From positions 1,550,001 to 1,614,000 of the forward strand of contig OY969553.1 in NCBI GenBank assembly GCA_963700925.1: 64,000 nucleotides of DNA. Reading direction: 5' to 3'. Below, piece by piece: positions 42,620 through 50,879 of the stretch (positions within the stretch are counted from its first letter, which is position 1; each line of letters begins with the position of its first letter). The notes under the pieces are model-generated. The model was not told the DNA's origin and did no database searches. It was given only the letters and a program-made list of their open reading frames with translations. Position numbers and translations under genes: made by a program. This stretch comes from CAWJMD01 sp963700925. GTDB lineage: Bacteria; Actinomycetota; Actinomycetes; Actinomycetales; CAWJMD01.

Positions 42620-43126
42620 TTGAGCCCACCGCAGGCACCCGTCGGACGGGGCTTCGCCGTGTTCAGCCTCTTCATGAGCATCGGGTGGTTCGGCGGTCTG
42701 GGCAGCCTCCTCGCGATCACGTTCGGCCACCTCTCGCGTCGCCAGGCCAGGCGGGCAGGGGCGGTTCCGAGCCGGATGGCCATGGCCGGGCTGGTGATCG
42801 GATACATCGGGTTCGGCGGTCTGCTGTCGGCAGGAGTCGCGCTCCCCGCGCTTCTGGACCGGCGCGACACCATCCACGATCATGAGGCGGAGACGGAGCT
42901 ACGGTCGGCCCAGATGGCTCAGGAGATGTACTTCAGCGACCGTGAGCAGTACGCCACCACCGTGCCGGACCTGCAGTCGGGCTACTTCCCGAACCCGTTG
43001 GTGCCTTTGACCATCGTCAGCGCCGACAGTTCCTCGTATTGCATGACAGCACAGCATCGTGACAGTGACCAGACGATGTACCTCAACTCCGACACGGGTG
43101 TCGCGAGCACAACGCCCTGCACCTGA
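42620..43126 (+). CDS. DUF4190-pilin-like protein (second copy)
   Basis: A 168-residue tandem paralogue 14 bases downstream. The alignable core is GLGSLLAITFGHLSRRQARRAGAVPSRMAMAGLVIGYIGF, then a weakened pilin helix (EAETELRSAQMAQEMYFSDREQYATTVPDL) and the same SYCMTA...TTPCT pair. It lacks the Pro-rich N-terminus and the hydrophobic pilin core is eroded. The TTG start is uncertain; no good ribosome site is visible. Confidence 0.6.
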   Translation: MSPPQAPVGRGFAVFSLFMSIGWFGGLGSLLAITFGHLSRRQARRAGAVPSRMAMAGLVIGYIGFGGLLSAGVALPALLDRRDTIHDHEAETELRSAQMAQEMYFSDREQYATTVPDLQSGYFPNPLVPLTIVSADSSSYCMTAQHRDSDQTMYLNSDTGVASTTPCT

Positions 43127-43129
43127 CCC

Positions 43130-44197
43130 CTAGGGAAGGAACAGCATCGAGTCGCCGAACTCGTGCCACAGGTACCGGGCCTCGACCGCCGCCGCGTAGG
43201 CGTCGCCGACGAGCCCAGAACCGGCCACCGCCTCGAGCAGCATCAGGTGGCTGGCCTCCGGGGCATGCAGTCCAGTGACCAGACCGGTGACCACCCTGGC
43301 CGGGTGCTGAGGTGAGAGGACGAGGTCCGTCCAGCCGTGAGCTGCTCGCACCCGTCCGTCGCCGCCAACGGCAGACTCCAGCGCACGCACCACGGTGGTG
43401 CCAACGGCGACGACGCGCCGTCCCGCGGTGGTAGCGCTGCGCACCAGGCGCGCCGTATCGGTCGGCACGTCGAATCGCTCTGGAGTCGGAGGCTCGTTGG
43501 CCTCCGGGCTCGACACGCCGCAGTGCAGGACGATCGGCGCAACGGTCACGCCCGCTGCCATCAGCTCGACCACCAGTGCATTGGTGAAAGGCCTTCCGGC
43601 GCTGGGCATCTCGGCGCTTCCAGGCTGCCGGGCGAAGATCGTCTGACGTTCGTCCAAGTCGTAGCGCCCGTCGAGGTACGCGTACTCGATCGGGCGCCCG
43701 TGACGGGCGAGGTACTCGACCAGCTCAGGAGCCGAAGAGACCCTGGCGCGCCACAACCGGCTGGCTCGCGGACGGGAGTCGGGATAGGCCTCGACAAGAC
43801 GCCCCTGCCCGCCGCCCGGCAACCGCACGACGTCGCCGCGCCGGAACCGCAGGTCGGGGCCGCGGCCGTCGGGCAGGCGCGGCTCGACCACCCAGCTGCC
43901 GTCGTCGAGCACGGTCGAGACGTGCAAGTGAACGACCTCACCGCGCGCCTCGACGGACAGGGCGGCAGCCAGGGTCTTCGACGTGTTGACCACCACCAGG
44001 TCGCCCGGTGCGAGCAGGCTCGGGAGGTCACTGAACACGTGATGGCTGGTGTCGGTCGGCGAGGCTGCGAGCAGCCGAATGCCGTCGCGCGTCAATCCAC
44101 GACGCTCCGGCGGGCTGGGAGCGTCACTGCCCGGTGGCGGAATGAACCTCGTCGCAGCACGTTCGGTGGAGGCGACCTCCTGGTCGATGGCGCTCAC
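43130..44197 (-). CDS. QueA-family SAM:tRNA ribosyltransferase-isomerase-like protein
   Basis: A 355-residue member of the QueA family. Segments include DLVVVNTSKTLAAAL, RYDLDERQTIFARQPGSAEMPSAGRPFT (equivalent to the QueA YQTVYA...GSVAAPTAGLHFT), APIVLHCGVSS and RVVAVGTTVVRALESA. The substitutions at the PTAGLHF motif differ from true QueA. Actinobacteria carry such divergent copies next to an SDR gene, so the substrate may not be preQ1-tRNA. It overlaps the SDR gene by 4 bases. Confidence 0.8.
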   Translation of the reverse strand: MSAIDQEVASTERAATRFIPPPGSDAPSPPERRGLTRDGIRLLAASPTDTSHHVFSDLPSLLAPGDLVVVNTSKTLAAALSVEARGEVVHLHVSTVLDDGSWVVEPRLPDGRGPDLRFRRGDVVRLPGGGQGRLVEAYPDSRPRASRLWRARVSSAPELVEYLARHGRPIEYAYLDGRYDLDERQTIFARQPGSAEMPSAGRPFTNALVVELMAAGVTVAPIVLHCGVSSPEANEPPTPERFDVPTDTARLVRSATTAGRRVVAVGTTVVRALESAVGGDGRVRAAHGWTDLVLSPQHPARVVTGLVTGLHAPEASHLMLLEAVAGSGLVGDAYAAAVEARYLWHEFGDSMLFLP

Positions 44198-44934
44198 AGG
44201 GCCTCCGCCGCGACGGGGACACGGGTAGCGGCCAGGAGGTCACCGGAGCGGTACCGCCCGCTCGGCGGACGGGTCGTCAGGAGACTCAGGAGGGCCGGCA
44301 CGACGGTCTCAGGGGACGGTCGGTCGCTGATGTCCTCGCCCGGAAACGCCTGCTGGTGCAGGTCGGTTGCCATGTCGCCGGGGTCGACCGCGTAGACGTC
44401 GAGGTCGGGCTCCTCAACGGCGAGGACAGCGCTGGCGTGGTCGAGCGCAGCCTTCGACGCGGCGTAGGCGCCCCAGCCCTCGTAGGCCTCAGCTGCTGCG
44501 TCGGACGAGACGTTCACGACCACCCCGCCGTTGCTGACCAGTTGGGGCAGAAGGCGCCTGATGAGGTCGAGCGGGGCAACGGTGTTGACGGCCAGCACGT
44601 GGGTGAAGTCCTCGGGGCGCAGGTCGGCGAGACGCGGCTGCGGGCTGCCGGCCAGGATGCTGGCGTTGTTGACGAGCAGCGCGAGGTCTCCGCGGTCGAT
44701 CGCTGCCGCGGCGAGCTGGGCGCGGTGCCCCGGGTCGCTCAGGTCGCCGGGCACGACGGTCACGGATTCCGTCGGCAGCGAGTCGACAGCGGCGACAAGC
44801 CGGCCACCGTCGCGTGCGTCGGCGAGGACGTGCCAGCCGTCCTCGACCAGTCGTCGGGTCAGCGCCAGGCCGAGACCCCTCGAGGCTCCGGTGACGACGG
44901 CGGTTCGGGAAGCAGTGCTCTCGTAGCGGTTCAT
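44194..44934 (-). CDS. short-chain dehydrogenase/reductase
   Basis: A 246-residue SDR. NAD(P)-binding TGASRGLGLAL, LVNNASIL, the catalytic Ser (NVSSDAAAE) and YAASK tetrad are all present. It is first in a leftward unit with the QueA-like gene and divergent from soxR. Substrate unknown; SoxR control would suggest a role against redox-cycling compounds. Confidence 0.87.
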   Translation of the reverse strand: MNRYESTASRTAVVTGASRGLGLALTRRLVEDGWHVLADARDGGRLVAAVDSLPTESVTVVPGDLSDPGHRAQLAAAAIDRGDLALLVNNASILAGSPQPRLADLRPEDFTHVLAVNTVAPLDLIRRLLPQLVSNGGVVVNVSSDAAAEAYEGWGAYAASKAALDHASAVLAVEEPDLDVYAVDPGDMATDLHQQAFPGEDISDRPSPETVVPALLSLLTTRPPSGRYRSGDLLAATRVPVAAEAL

Positions 44935-44942
44935 GCCTCGAG

Positions 44943-44971
44943 CATGTAAGTTAAAGTGAGGTTGAGGTCAA
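44943..44971 (-). promoter_or_regulatory. candidate SoxR-controlled promoter of the SDR gene
   Basis: On the minus strand TTGACC (44966-44971) is followed by CTCAACCTCACTTTAACTT and CATG. The region resembles MerR-type promoters, with a -35 followed by a CCTCA...TAACTT element where SoxR sites normally read CCTCAAG-TTAACTTGAGG. The dyad is degenerate. Confidence 0.4.
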
Positions 44972-44988
44972 GAGACGAGGTTCGCACT

Positions 44989-45438
44989 GTGCCAGGGGAG
45001 CTGCTGCTCATCGGCGAAGTCGCGGCGCGCTCGGGCGTCGCTGCATCGGCGCTGCGCTACTACGAGCGCGAGGGACTGATCTCGTCCACCAGGAGCGGGG
45101 GCGGCCAACGTCAGTTTCCTCGGGCAGTCCTTCGGCGGCTGGCGTTCGTGCGGGCGGCACAGAGCGTCGGCCTGTCGCTGGACGAGGTGCGCTCAGCTCT
45201 GTCGACGCTTCCCGACTCGCGCACGCCGACGAAGGCTGACTGGGCCCGCCTGTCGCGAACCTGGCGCTCACGGCTCGACGAGCAGATCGCCGCCCTCGAG
45301 GCGCTGCGAGACGGACTGACCAGCTGCATCGGCTGCGGATGCCTGTCGCTGCAGCGCTGCGCCCTGTCGAACCCTGGCGACCGCATCAGCCAGGCCGGGC
45401 CGGGTGCCCGGTTCCTGCCGTCCGCGCTGCGCGCCTGA
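44989..45438 (+). CDS. soxR: redox-sensitive activator SoxR (MerR family)
   Basis: A 149-residue regulator. MerR HTH: LLIGEVAARSGVAASALRYYEREGLISSTRSGGGQRQFPRAVLRRLAFVRAAQSVGLSLDEV. The [2Fe-2S] motif CIGCGCLSLQRC has all four cysteines. In actinobacteria SoxR responds to redox-active compounds. The GTG at 44989 was preferred; an upstream GTG at 44956 would overlap the promoter. Confidence 0.92.
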   Translation: MPGELLLIGEVAARSGVAASALRYYEREGLISSTRSGGGQRQFPRAVLRRLAFVRAAQSVGLSLDEVRSALSTLPDSRTPTKADWARLSRTWRSRLDEQIAALEALRDGLTSCIGCGCLSLQRCALSNPGDRISQAGPGARFLPSALRA

Positions 45439-45465
45439 AAAGCCTTGCCCTGAAAGGCAATCCAC

Positions 45466-46527
45466 CTAGGAGCCCAGGGCGGCGCGGATCTCTCCGGAGC
45501 CGCGGACGACCAGGGTGTAGGGCACCACGATGTGCTGCGGCGGTGAGGTGTCGCCGTCCAGGCGGGCGAAGACGAGGCGTGTGACGTGGTTGCCGATCAG
45601 GTCCACGTCCTGCCTCACCTGGGTCACCGGTGGGTCGAGCAGGTCGGCGAGCGGGAAGTCGTCGAAGCCCACCAGAGCCACCGTGTGCTGCAGCCCCTTC
45701 GCGCGGAGCGCCATGATGGCACCGACGCTCAGCACGTTGCGCAGCGCGAGAACCGCTGTCGGGGGCCGCCACAGCTCCAGGAGCCGCGTCGTGACCTGCG
45801 CCGCCTCCTCGACGGTCCTGACGTCGGGAACCACGAGGGAGGGATCTGCCACCAGTCCCGCCGACGTCAGTGCGGCGGTGTACCCCTCGATCCGCCGTTC
45901 GGCGGTCTGGATCGTGTTGAGGTCGGCGAGCAGCGCGATCCGTCGGTGTCCGTGCGCGAGCAGGTGCTCGGTGGCCTCACGCGCGCCGGCGACGTTGTCG
46001 ACCGTGACCGAGTCGACCTCGATACCTCGCGGTGCCCGGTCGACGAACACCGTCGGCAGGCCGGCGCGCAGCTCCGAGGCGAGGTAGTCCTGGCGAGGCG
46101 TGGCCGGCATCAGCACGAGGCCGTCGACGCGGCGACTCACGAGGTCGCCCACCAGAGTTCGCTCGCGCTCGCCCTCCTCGTCGAGACTCGCGGCCAGCAC
46201 GACAGCACCTCGGTCGCGAGCAGCATCTTCCAGCGCGCGCAGGAGGGTGGCCGAGAAGCTGTTACCGACGTCCTGCAGCAGCGCGCCGATCAGCCCGGTG
46301 CGGCCGCTGCTTCGACGCAGGTTGCTGGCTGCGAGGTTGTGCCGGTAGTCCAGCTGGTTGGCGGCTCGCGCCACCTGTGCCCGCAGCTGCTCCGAGACCC
46401 CGGCTTCGCGGTTCACGACGCGCGAAACGGTCTTGATGCTCACTCCAGCGAGGGCCGCGACCTCACGCATGGTCGGACGCGGTCTCGCGACCTCGTCCTC
46501 GCCACCTGACATCGTTGTCGGATCCAC
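45466..46527 (-). CDS. LacI-family transcriptional regulator
   Basis: A 353-residue repressor. HTH TMREVAALAGVSIKTVSRVVNREAGVSEQLRAQVARAANQLDYRHN, then the periplasmic-binding-like sensor (LIGALLQDVGNSFSATLLRALEDAA, VDGLVLMPAT, VTVDNVAGAREATEHLLAHGHRRIALL, VGFDDFPLADLLDPPVTQVRQD). No sugar operon lies next to it, so its target and inducer are unknown. Confidence 0.9.
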   Translation of the reverse strand: MDPTTMSGGEDEVARPRPTMREVAALAGVSIKTVSRVVNREAGVSEQLRAQVARAANQLDYRHNLAASNLRRSSGRTGLIGALLQDVGNSFSATLLRALEDAARDRGAVVLAASLDEEGERERTLVGDLVSRRVDGLVLMPATPRQDYLASELRAGLPTVFVDRAPRGIEVDSVTVDNVAGAREATEHLLAHGHRRIALLADLNTIQTAERRIEGYTAALTSAGLVADPSLVVPDVRTVEEAAQVTTRLLELWRPPTAVLALRNVLSVGAIMALRAKGLQHTVALVGFDDFPLADLLDPPVTQVRQDVDLIGNHVTRLVFARLDGDTSPPQHIVVPYTLVVRGSGEIRAALGS

Positions 46528-46606
46528 GGACGTGTTCTACCGGATGAGCCTTCGGGCGGCCGGGCGGGCCCCTATGGAGGGTCTGGGACCTGTCCCGGAG
46601 GGTCCT

Positions 46607-47983
46607 CTACTCGTCGGGGACAGGGCTCAACCAGGCCACGTACACCTGGCGGCCGGCGGGGGCGGTGACCTGTTCGATCATCAGGCGCCGCATCACCTCT
46701 CGTCCGTCCAGCCTCAGCACGGGAAGCTCCAGCTCGACGCCGAGCACATGCGCCTCGCCCGTAGCGAGGTGCCGGGTGAAGCCAGCGACGTGCTGGTCTC
46801 GCAGACGTGGCGGAATGATCGTGGTGATGCGACGTCCGATCAGGTCGTCAGGCGTCCCCCCGAGGACGGCAGCCGCCGCCTGGCTGACGGCGATCAAGCG
46901 GTTGCTGTCGTCAGCTGCCACGACGGCGCGCTCCGACGTGCGGACGGCCGTGTCGTCCCAGTCGGGCAACAGGTAGGGACTCGGGACAGGCACTGCCGGG
47001 CGCGTGGTCGACCCGTCCCAGGCGGACGCGGGTATGCCGGCGGCCTGGGCGACCATCTGGTCGCAGGCCCAGTCACGCAGTGCCACCAGCTCGTCCAACG
47101 CCGGCCGGACGAGGAGGCGACCCTCTCCGGCGAGCCGCTGTCCGAGGTCGAGTGCGTCCTGAAAAGCGTTGACGTCCGAACGATGGACGGACCCAGTCGT
47201 CAGGACCACATCGAGCACCGCCTGCTGGTTCCAGGCCGCCGCCAGGCGTCCGGTGGCGGGATGGCTGGACGATCGCGCGACCGCTGCTGCCATTCTCGGC
47301 TCGGTAGCAGCGTGCTCGATCGCGCGGACGCTGCCCTCAGACAGCGTGCGCAGAACCGACTCGGCTGCCGACAGGTCGACGGCGACGTCACCGGACGTTC
47401 GCGACGGAGCCGCTGCCACGAGGTACAGCTCACGCAACACCGACGTCTCGTGCTCCAGACCGGCGAGCCAGAGAGCCATCGGCACACCCGCCAGCAGGAC
47501 GGCCGAGGCCTCGTCCACGGGTTCGTCGAGCAGGTCGAGACCTGTCAGGTCCCACTCCTCCCCTGGTGCATCGGGCTCGATCTCACGCTCGATTCCATCC
47601 AGGACGAACCAGACCACCTTGCCCGTTGTGCCGCGCTCGGAACCCAGGGCCTCGATCCCGAACTCGGCGCTCAGCCGGGTGACGAGTGAGAGCCCCCGAC
47701 CGGTGGTCGCGAAGGCGCTGAAGTGCTGCTGGGTGGGAAGGTCGCGGCTGTAGTCGCGGACGCTGACCCGGACTCGATCGTCGGCGACGTAGACGGAGAG
47801 CTCGCACTGGGTGTGGGCGTGGAGGACGACATTCGCCACAACCTCGGTCACGGCCAGCGCCGCGTCATCGACCCACTCCGGATGCCCGGCTTCGACGAGG
47901 ATCTCGCTGACGTGCTGCCGTGCGCGGCGGACGCTCAGCGGGTCGGGCGGGAGCGTGAGGTGGCTGCGAAGTGCCATCTCCAC
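46607..47983 (-). CDS. RsbW-like ATPase with C-terminal PAS domain
   Basis: A 458-residue regulator. The N-terminal 130 residues form an anti-sigma/serine-kinase type HATPase (DDAALAVTEVVANVVLHAHT as N-box, TTGRGLSLV as G2). A helical middle region follows with no recognised domain. Residues about 345-455 are a PAS sensor (VVAADDSNRLIAVSQAAAAVLGGTPDDLIGRRITTIIPPRLRDQHVAGFTRHLATGEAHVLG). The PAS fold is commonly followed by a phosphatase, but here it ends the protein. Confidence 0.78.
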   Translation of the reverse strand: MEMALRSHLTLPPDPLSVRRARQHVSEILVEAGHPEWVDDAALAVTEVVANVVLHAHTQCELSVYVADDRVRVSVRDYSRDLPTQQHFSAFATTGRGLSLVTRLSAEFGIEALGSERGTTGKVVWFVLDGIEREIEPDAPGEEWDLTGLDLLDEPVDEASAVLLAGVPMALWLAGLEHETSVLRELYLVAAAPSRTSGDVAVDLSAAESVLRTLSEGSVRAIEHAATEPRMAAAVARSSSHPATGRLAAAWNQQAVLDVVLTTGSVHRSDVNAFQDALDLGQRLAGEGRLLVRPALDELVALRDWACDQMVAQAAGIPASAWDGSTTRPAVPVPSPYLLPDWDDTAVRTSERAVVAADDSNRLIAVSQAAAAVLGGTPDDLIGRRITTIIPPRLRDQHVAGFTRHLATGEAHVLGVELELPVLRLDGREVMRRLMIEQVTAPAGRQVYVAWLSPVPDE

Positions 47984-48171
47984 ACGTCCCCCTCCTCCCC
48001 CGTTGGTGTTGCCAGGGCAGGGGTGCCCCTTCCCCCGTGCTTTGAGTGTCGCACGGCATGGGCGCTGCGTCCCGGTTCGCGTGCTTTCAACTTGAAGGCT
48101 GAAGCAGCGTTAGGGCAAGTGGGTGGTCATCAGTGGCTCGCCAGTAGGGTTGGCCGCGGCATCGTGGTGCG

Positions 48172-48244
48172 GGGCCTCTAGCTCAACTGGCAGAGCAGCG
48201 GACTTTTAATCCGCGGGTTGTGGGTTCGATCCCCACGGGGCCCA
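48172..48244 (+). tRNA. tRNA-Lys (anticodon TTT)
   Basis: A 73-base cloverleaf. Acceptor GGGCCTC pairs with GGGGCCC (one T-G), D arm GCTC...GAGC, anticodon arm GCGGA-CTTTTAA-TCCGC with anticodon TTT, T arm GTGGG-TTCGATC-CCCAC and discriminator A. CCA is not encoded. Its 3' half is the attachment site of the relic element that follows. Confidence 0.97.
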
Positions 48245-48245
48245 C
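48210..48245 (+). repeat. att copy 1 (within tRNA-Lys)
   Basis: The 36 bases from the anticodon stem to just past the tRNA 3' end; identical to the copy at 50141-50176. This copy keeps the tRNA gene whole. Confidence 0.88.
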
Positions 48246-48299
48246 ATATCTGAGCACGGCAGGCGCCTTAAACCAGACACCTCAACGTCGCCAGGAGCC

Positions 48300-48626
48300 T
48301 CAAGGGGTCACGTGCGGGTCACGTGACGTCTCGGGCATCCCACCCAGGAGCAGTTCAAGCGTCGCCGCCGCGACCGTGCCGGGGAGCCGACGAGCCATGT
48401 ACCCGTCCTGCGTCATCGACGTGCGTGAGTGCCCGAGAAGGTCTGCGATGTCGCGAGCACTAAGCCCCTCACCGTCCAGCAGCGTCGCCACGGTCCGGCG
48501 CGCCGCGTGGGAGGAGAACCACTCGAACTCGGTACCCGTCCGGACCCGGACCAAGTGCTTGCAGACAAGGCTGCGGTCACGCCACCCGCCCGAGCTGCTC
48601 GGGAAGATCGGACCGTGCCCGCGCAA
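48300..48626 (-). pseudogene. truncated tyrosine-recombinase integrase
   Basis: Only the C-terminal catalytic part remains (108 residues). The family pattern is clear: FPSSSGG, then SSHAARRTVATLLDGEGLSARDIADLLGHSRTSMTQDGYMARR, with H-x-x-R, the LGHS block and the nucleophilic Tyr in DGYM. The N-terminal domain and first catalytic Arg are missing. In frame, a TAA lies four codons before the apparent TTG start. It sits directly inside the tRNA-Lys repeat and points to it, as a phage-type integrase would. Confidence 0.85.
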
Positions 48627-48957
48627 GGACCCCCGCGCTTAGGCGCTTCGCGCCACGCGCACCCCCGCACCCGGGACCAGGGCAGGGGCCTACACCACGG
48701 GACATGCCGCACCGGCAGAGGTTGAGTCAGCAGCGACCCGACGCCGCCGACCCGACCACCGAGCATCCACGCGACTCCGGCCCGCGTCCAGGGCGGCCTC
48801 CGGCCGTCGCATGCGATGGCTACGCCACCCTTGACCCGGACCTCCGACGCGCTCTTTGCTCCGCGATCGGCTCGGTGGCTCACCATGCCCGCCCTCACAC
48901 GCAGCCCGCAGCGATTCCGCCCAGGATCAGTGGGCCCTCGCGGGGTGTCAGGTCGGC
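48627..48957. other. gene-free debris inside the relic element
   Basis: About 330 bases where integrase and cargo sequence should continue. No reading frame with protein-like composition and no hairpin or repeat of note. Probably decayed element DNA. Confidence 0.5.
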
Positions 48958-49950
48958 TCACCAGGCGTACGCCTGCGGTGCTTCCCCTGGCCCGGGCCAG
49001 ATCTCGTCGAGTCGTTTCTCGACCTCTGGCGTCAACGGCAGGGCCAGCGCCCTGAGGGAGGACCGGAGTTCCTCGGTCGTCTTCGGTCCGATGATCGCTG
49101 TGGAGACGGCAGGGTTGCCCAGCAGCCAGGCCAGCGCGACCTCGACTGGCTTCGCGCCGATGTCTCGGCACAGTGCTTCGTAGGCTTCGAGCTGGTCGCG
49201 GTGGGCATCGATCAGCAGCATCGAGTCGCTCGGGCTGCGTCCCTCGTTGGCGGCTTCGAGTGCCCCGGCGAGCAGGCCGGCGCGCAGCGGGCTGTAGGGG
49301 ATCAGGCCGATGCCGAGGTGGCGCAGGGCGGGGATCAGTTCCAGTTCCACCGTTCGCACAGCGAGGTTGTAGTGGCTCTGTTCGGAGGTCAGGCCGAGGA
49401 AGTGTCGTGCCGAGGCGGCCGTCTGGGCGATGGTCACGTCCCAGGCGGCGAAGTTGCTGCTGCCGACGTAGCTGATCTTGCCCTCGCGGACCAGCTGTTC
49501 CATCGCCTGCCAGATCTCCTCCCACGGCGTGGCCCGGTCGACGTGGTGCATCTGGTACAGGTCGATGTGATCGGTCTGCAGCCGCCGCAGACTCGCCTCG
49601 CACGCGCGCCGAAGGTGGTAGGCAGACAGCCGGCGGTCGTTCGGTCCCAGTCCCATCGGCTGGTACACCTTCGTCGCCAGGACGATGTCGTCGCGGTGTC
49701 CGCTGCGCTGCAGCCACCGGCCGATGACCTCCTCGGAGATGCCATACCCCTTGGCCATGTCTGGCGTCTGCGGGCCGCCGTAGACGTCCGCCGTGTCGAA
49801 GTAGTTGATGCCTGCGTCGACGGCGGCATCCATTACGGCGAAGCTGCTCGCCTCGTCGATCGTGTAGCCGAAGTTCATCGTCCCCAGGCCGATCCGGCTG
49901 ACCAGCAAACCCGAGCGGCCCAAGTGCGCGTACCTCATCTCCTCGCTCAT
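48958..49950 (-). CDS. aldo/keto reductase
   Basis: A 330-residue (beta/alpha)8 NADPH oxidoreductase. Catalytic tetrad: Asp in AGINYFDTADVYGG, Tyr of the same segment, Lys in VLATKVYQPMG and His in LYQMHHVD. The C-terminal NADP loop has IIGPKTTEELRSSL. It is intact and is the only surviving cargo gene between the att repeats. Substrate unknown. Confidence 0.9.
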   Translation of the reverse strand: MSEEMRYAHLGRSGLLVSRIGLGTMNFGYTIDEASSFAVMDAAVDAGINYFDTADVYGGPQTPDMAKGYGISEEVIGRWLQRSGHRDDIVLATKVYQPMGLGPNDRRLSAYHLRRACEASLRRLQTDHIDLYQMHHVDRATPWEEIWQAMEQLVREGKISYVGSSNFAAWDVTIAQTAASARHFLGLTSEQSHYNLAVRTVELELIPALRHLGIGLIPYSPLRAGLLAGALEAANEGRSPSDSMLLIDAHRDQLEAYEALCRDIGAKPVEVALAWLLGNPAVSTAIIGPKTTEELRSSLRALALPLTPEVEKRLDEIWPGPGEAPQAYAW

Positions 49951-50506
49951 CCCGCGAGCCTAGGTACCGAACCTCCGGCGAGCGATGCCATCAGCGTCTG
50001 GAGTCGGTCCGACAGCGGCTTGGAGGGCACACGTAGGGGCACACTCGCGACCCAGGACCACCACAGACAACCGTTGGCAGTGACGGCCCGGCGAGCACGG
50101 AAGGGCCACTCAGCAGCCGTCATGGAGCACCAGGACCAATTCCGCGGGTTGTGGGTTCGATCCCCACGGGGCCCACCGGACAATTTTGTGCAACTGACAA
50201 TTTCTGCCCTTGCCGAGCCGAGCCCAAGGAAGGCCTGCCAGGGGTTCGAGCCAGGCGGCACCTGGGCCGTCCAGCTGTGCACAAGTGACCCGGCATCAAG
50301 GAACCCCACGGCGCGGTTCGCGAGTACCCCGCACTGAATGAACACCGCCATCCACGGTCGAGGCCCGAGGCATCGATTGTTGAGTCGTCGGGCAATCGCG
50401 CGACTCCAGAGGCCGACTACTCAGCACTCGCGCACAGGCTCAACGCGATCGCGGAGACGAAGCCGCCCATTCAGCGGCTCACGCCTGGTCATCAGCCGTG
50501 CGCCGC
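49951..50506. other. right end of the relic element and flank, no gene
   Basis: Contains the second att copy (50141-50176) and otherwise nothing convincing. A leftward open frame through this area includes PRGDRTHNPRN-like residues, which is just translated tRNA sequence. The part right of 50176 contains AT-richer patches (ACAATTTTGTGCAACTGACAATT) that may be old element or target DNA. Confidence 0.55.
50141..50176 (+). repeat. att copy 2 (distal end of the relic element)
   Basis: Exact 36-base copy of the tRNA-Lys 3' part without the rest of the tRNA, marking the far boundary of the element. Confidence 0.88.
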
Positions 50507-50761
50507 TCAGTCCTTGGGAACGGGGACCTCGCTCACCGGGGTGATCGTGCTCGTGCACCGCTTGAATCCTGGCCACAGGAACTTGTGGAGGGCGTTCACG
50601 TCATCGGCTTCGACGACCAAGAACAGAGTGTGCTGGGCGTTCGCGCCGTAGCGCCCGACGAGGCGGACCCCGGGCACCGTGTCGTCGTACAGCGTGTTGG
50701 ACCCGCCCTCGTCCCGAGGGCACAACTCGGGGGTGTGGTCCTGCGTGATGTGGAAGAGCAC
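50507..50761 (-). CDS. small conserved protein, unknown function
   Basis: An 84-residue protein beginning LFHITQDHTPELCPRDEGGSNTLYDD, with GRYGANAQHTLFLVVEADDVNALHKFLWPGFKRCTSTITPVSEVPV. The build suggests a dimeric alpha/beta barrel-like (ferredoxin-fold) domain resembling DUF3303-type proteins; I am not certain. The GTG at 50761 has AGGAGA upstream. Confidence 0.6.
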   Translation of the reverse strand: MLFHITQDHTPELCPRDEGGSNTLYDDTVPGVRLVGRYGANAQHTLFLVVEADDVNALHKFLWPGFKRCTSTITPVSEVPVPKD

Positions 50762-50879
50762 GGCGCCGTCTCCTGTCGTCGTCAACGTCCGAGAGAAACA
50801 TCGTTGACCCCTCGGCGAGGTTTGTCACTCGCGGGCGGGACAGGCCACTTCCTTCGAGCGACGGCTAGCCTCGTGCGTT

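Larger units (their letters stand above)
48210..50176. mobile_element. relic integrative element at tRNA-Lys
   Basis: A perfect 36-bp direct repeat, from the tRNA anticodon stem through the T arm to the acceptor end, occurs at 48210-48245 (inside the tRNA) and 50141-50176. Between them are a truncated tyrosine integrase, non-coding debris and one intact aldo/keto reductase. This is the classic footprint of an integrative element that has lost most of its body. Confidence 0.85.

Noticed and set aside
45438..45480. Possible terminator TTGCCctgaaaGGCAA between soxR and the LacI gene
   Set aside because: Only a 5-bp stem; too weak to call.
48413..49717. Long leftward Arg-rich frame over the aldo/keto reductase
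   Set aside because: Shadow of the reductase in another frame; no domain features.
49947..50351. Leftward open frame with PRGDRTHNPRN residues
   Set aside because: It is translated across the second tRNA att copy; this residue string is a known artefact of reading through tRNA 3' ends.
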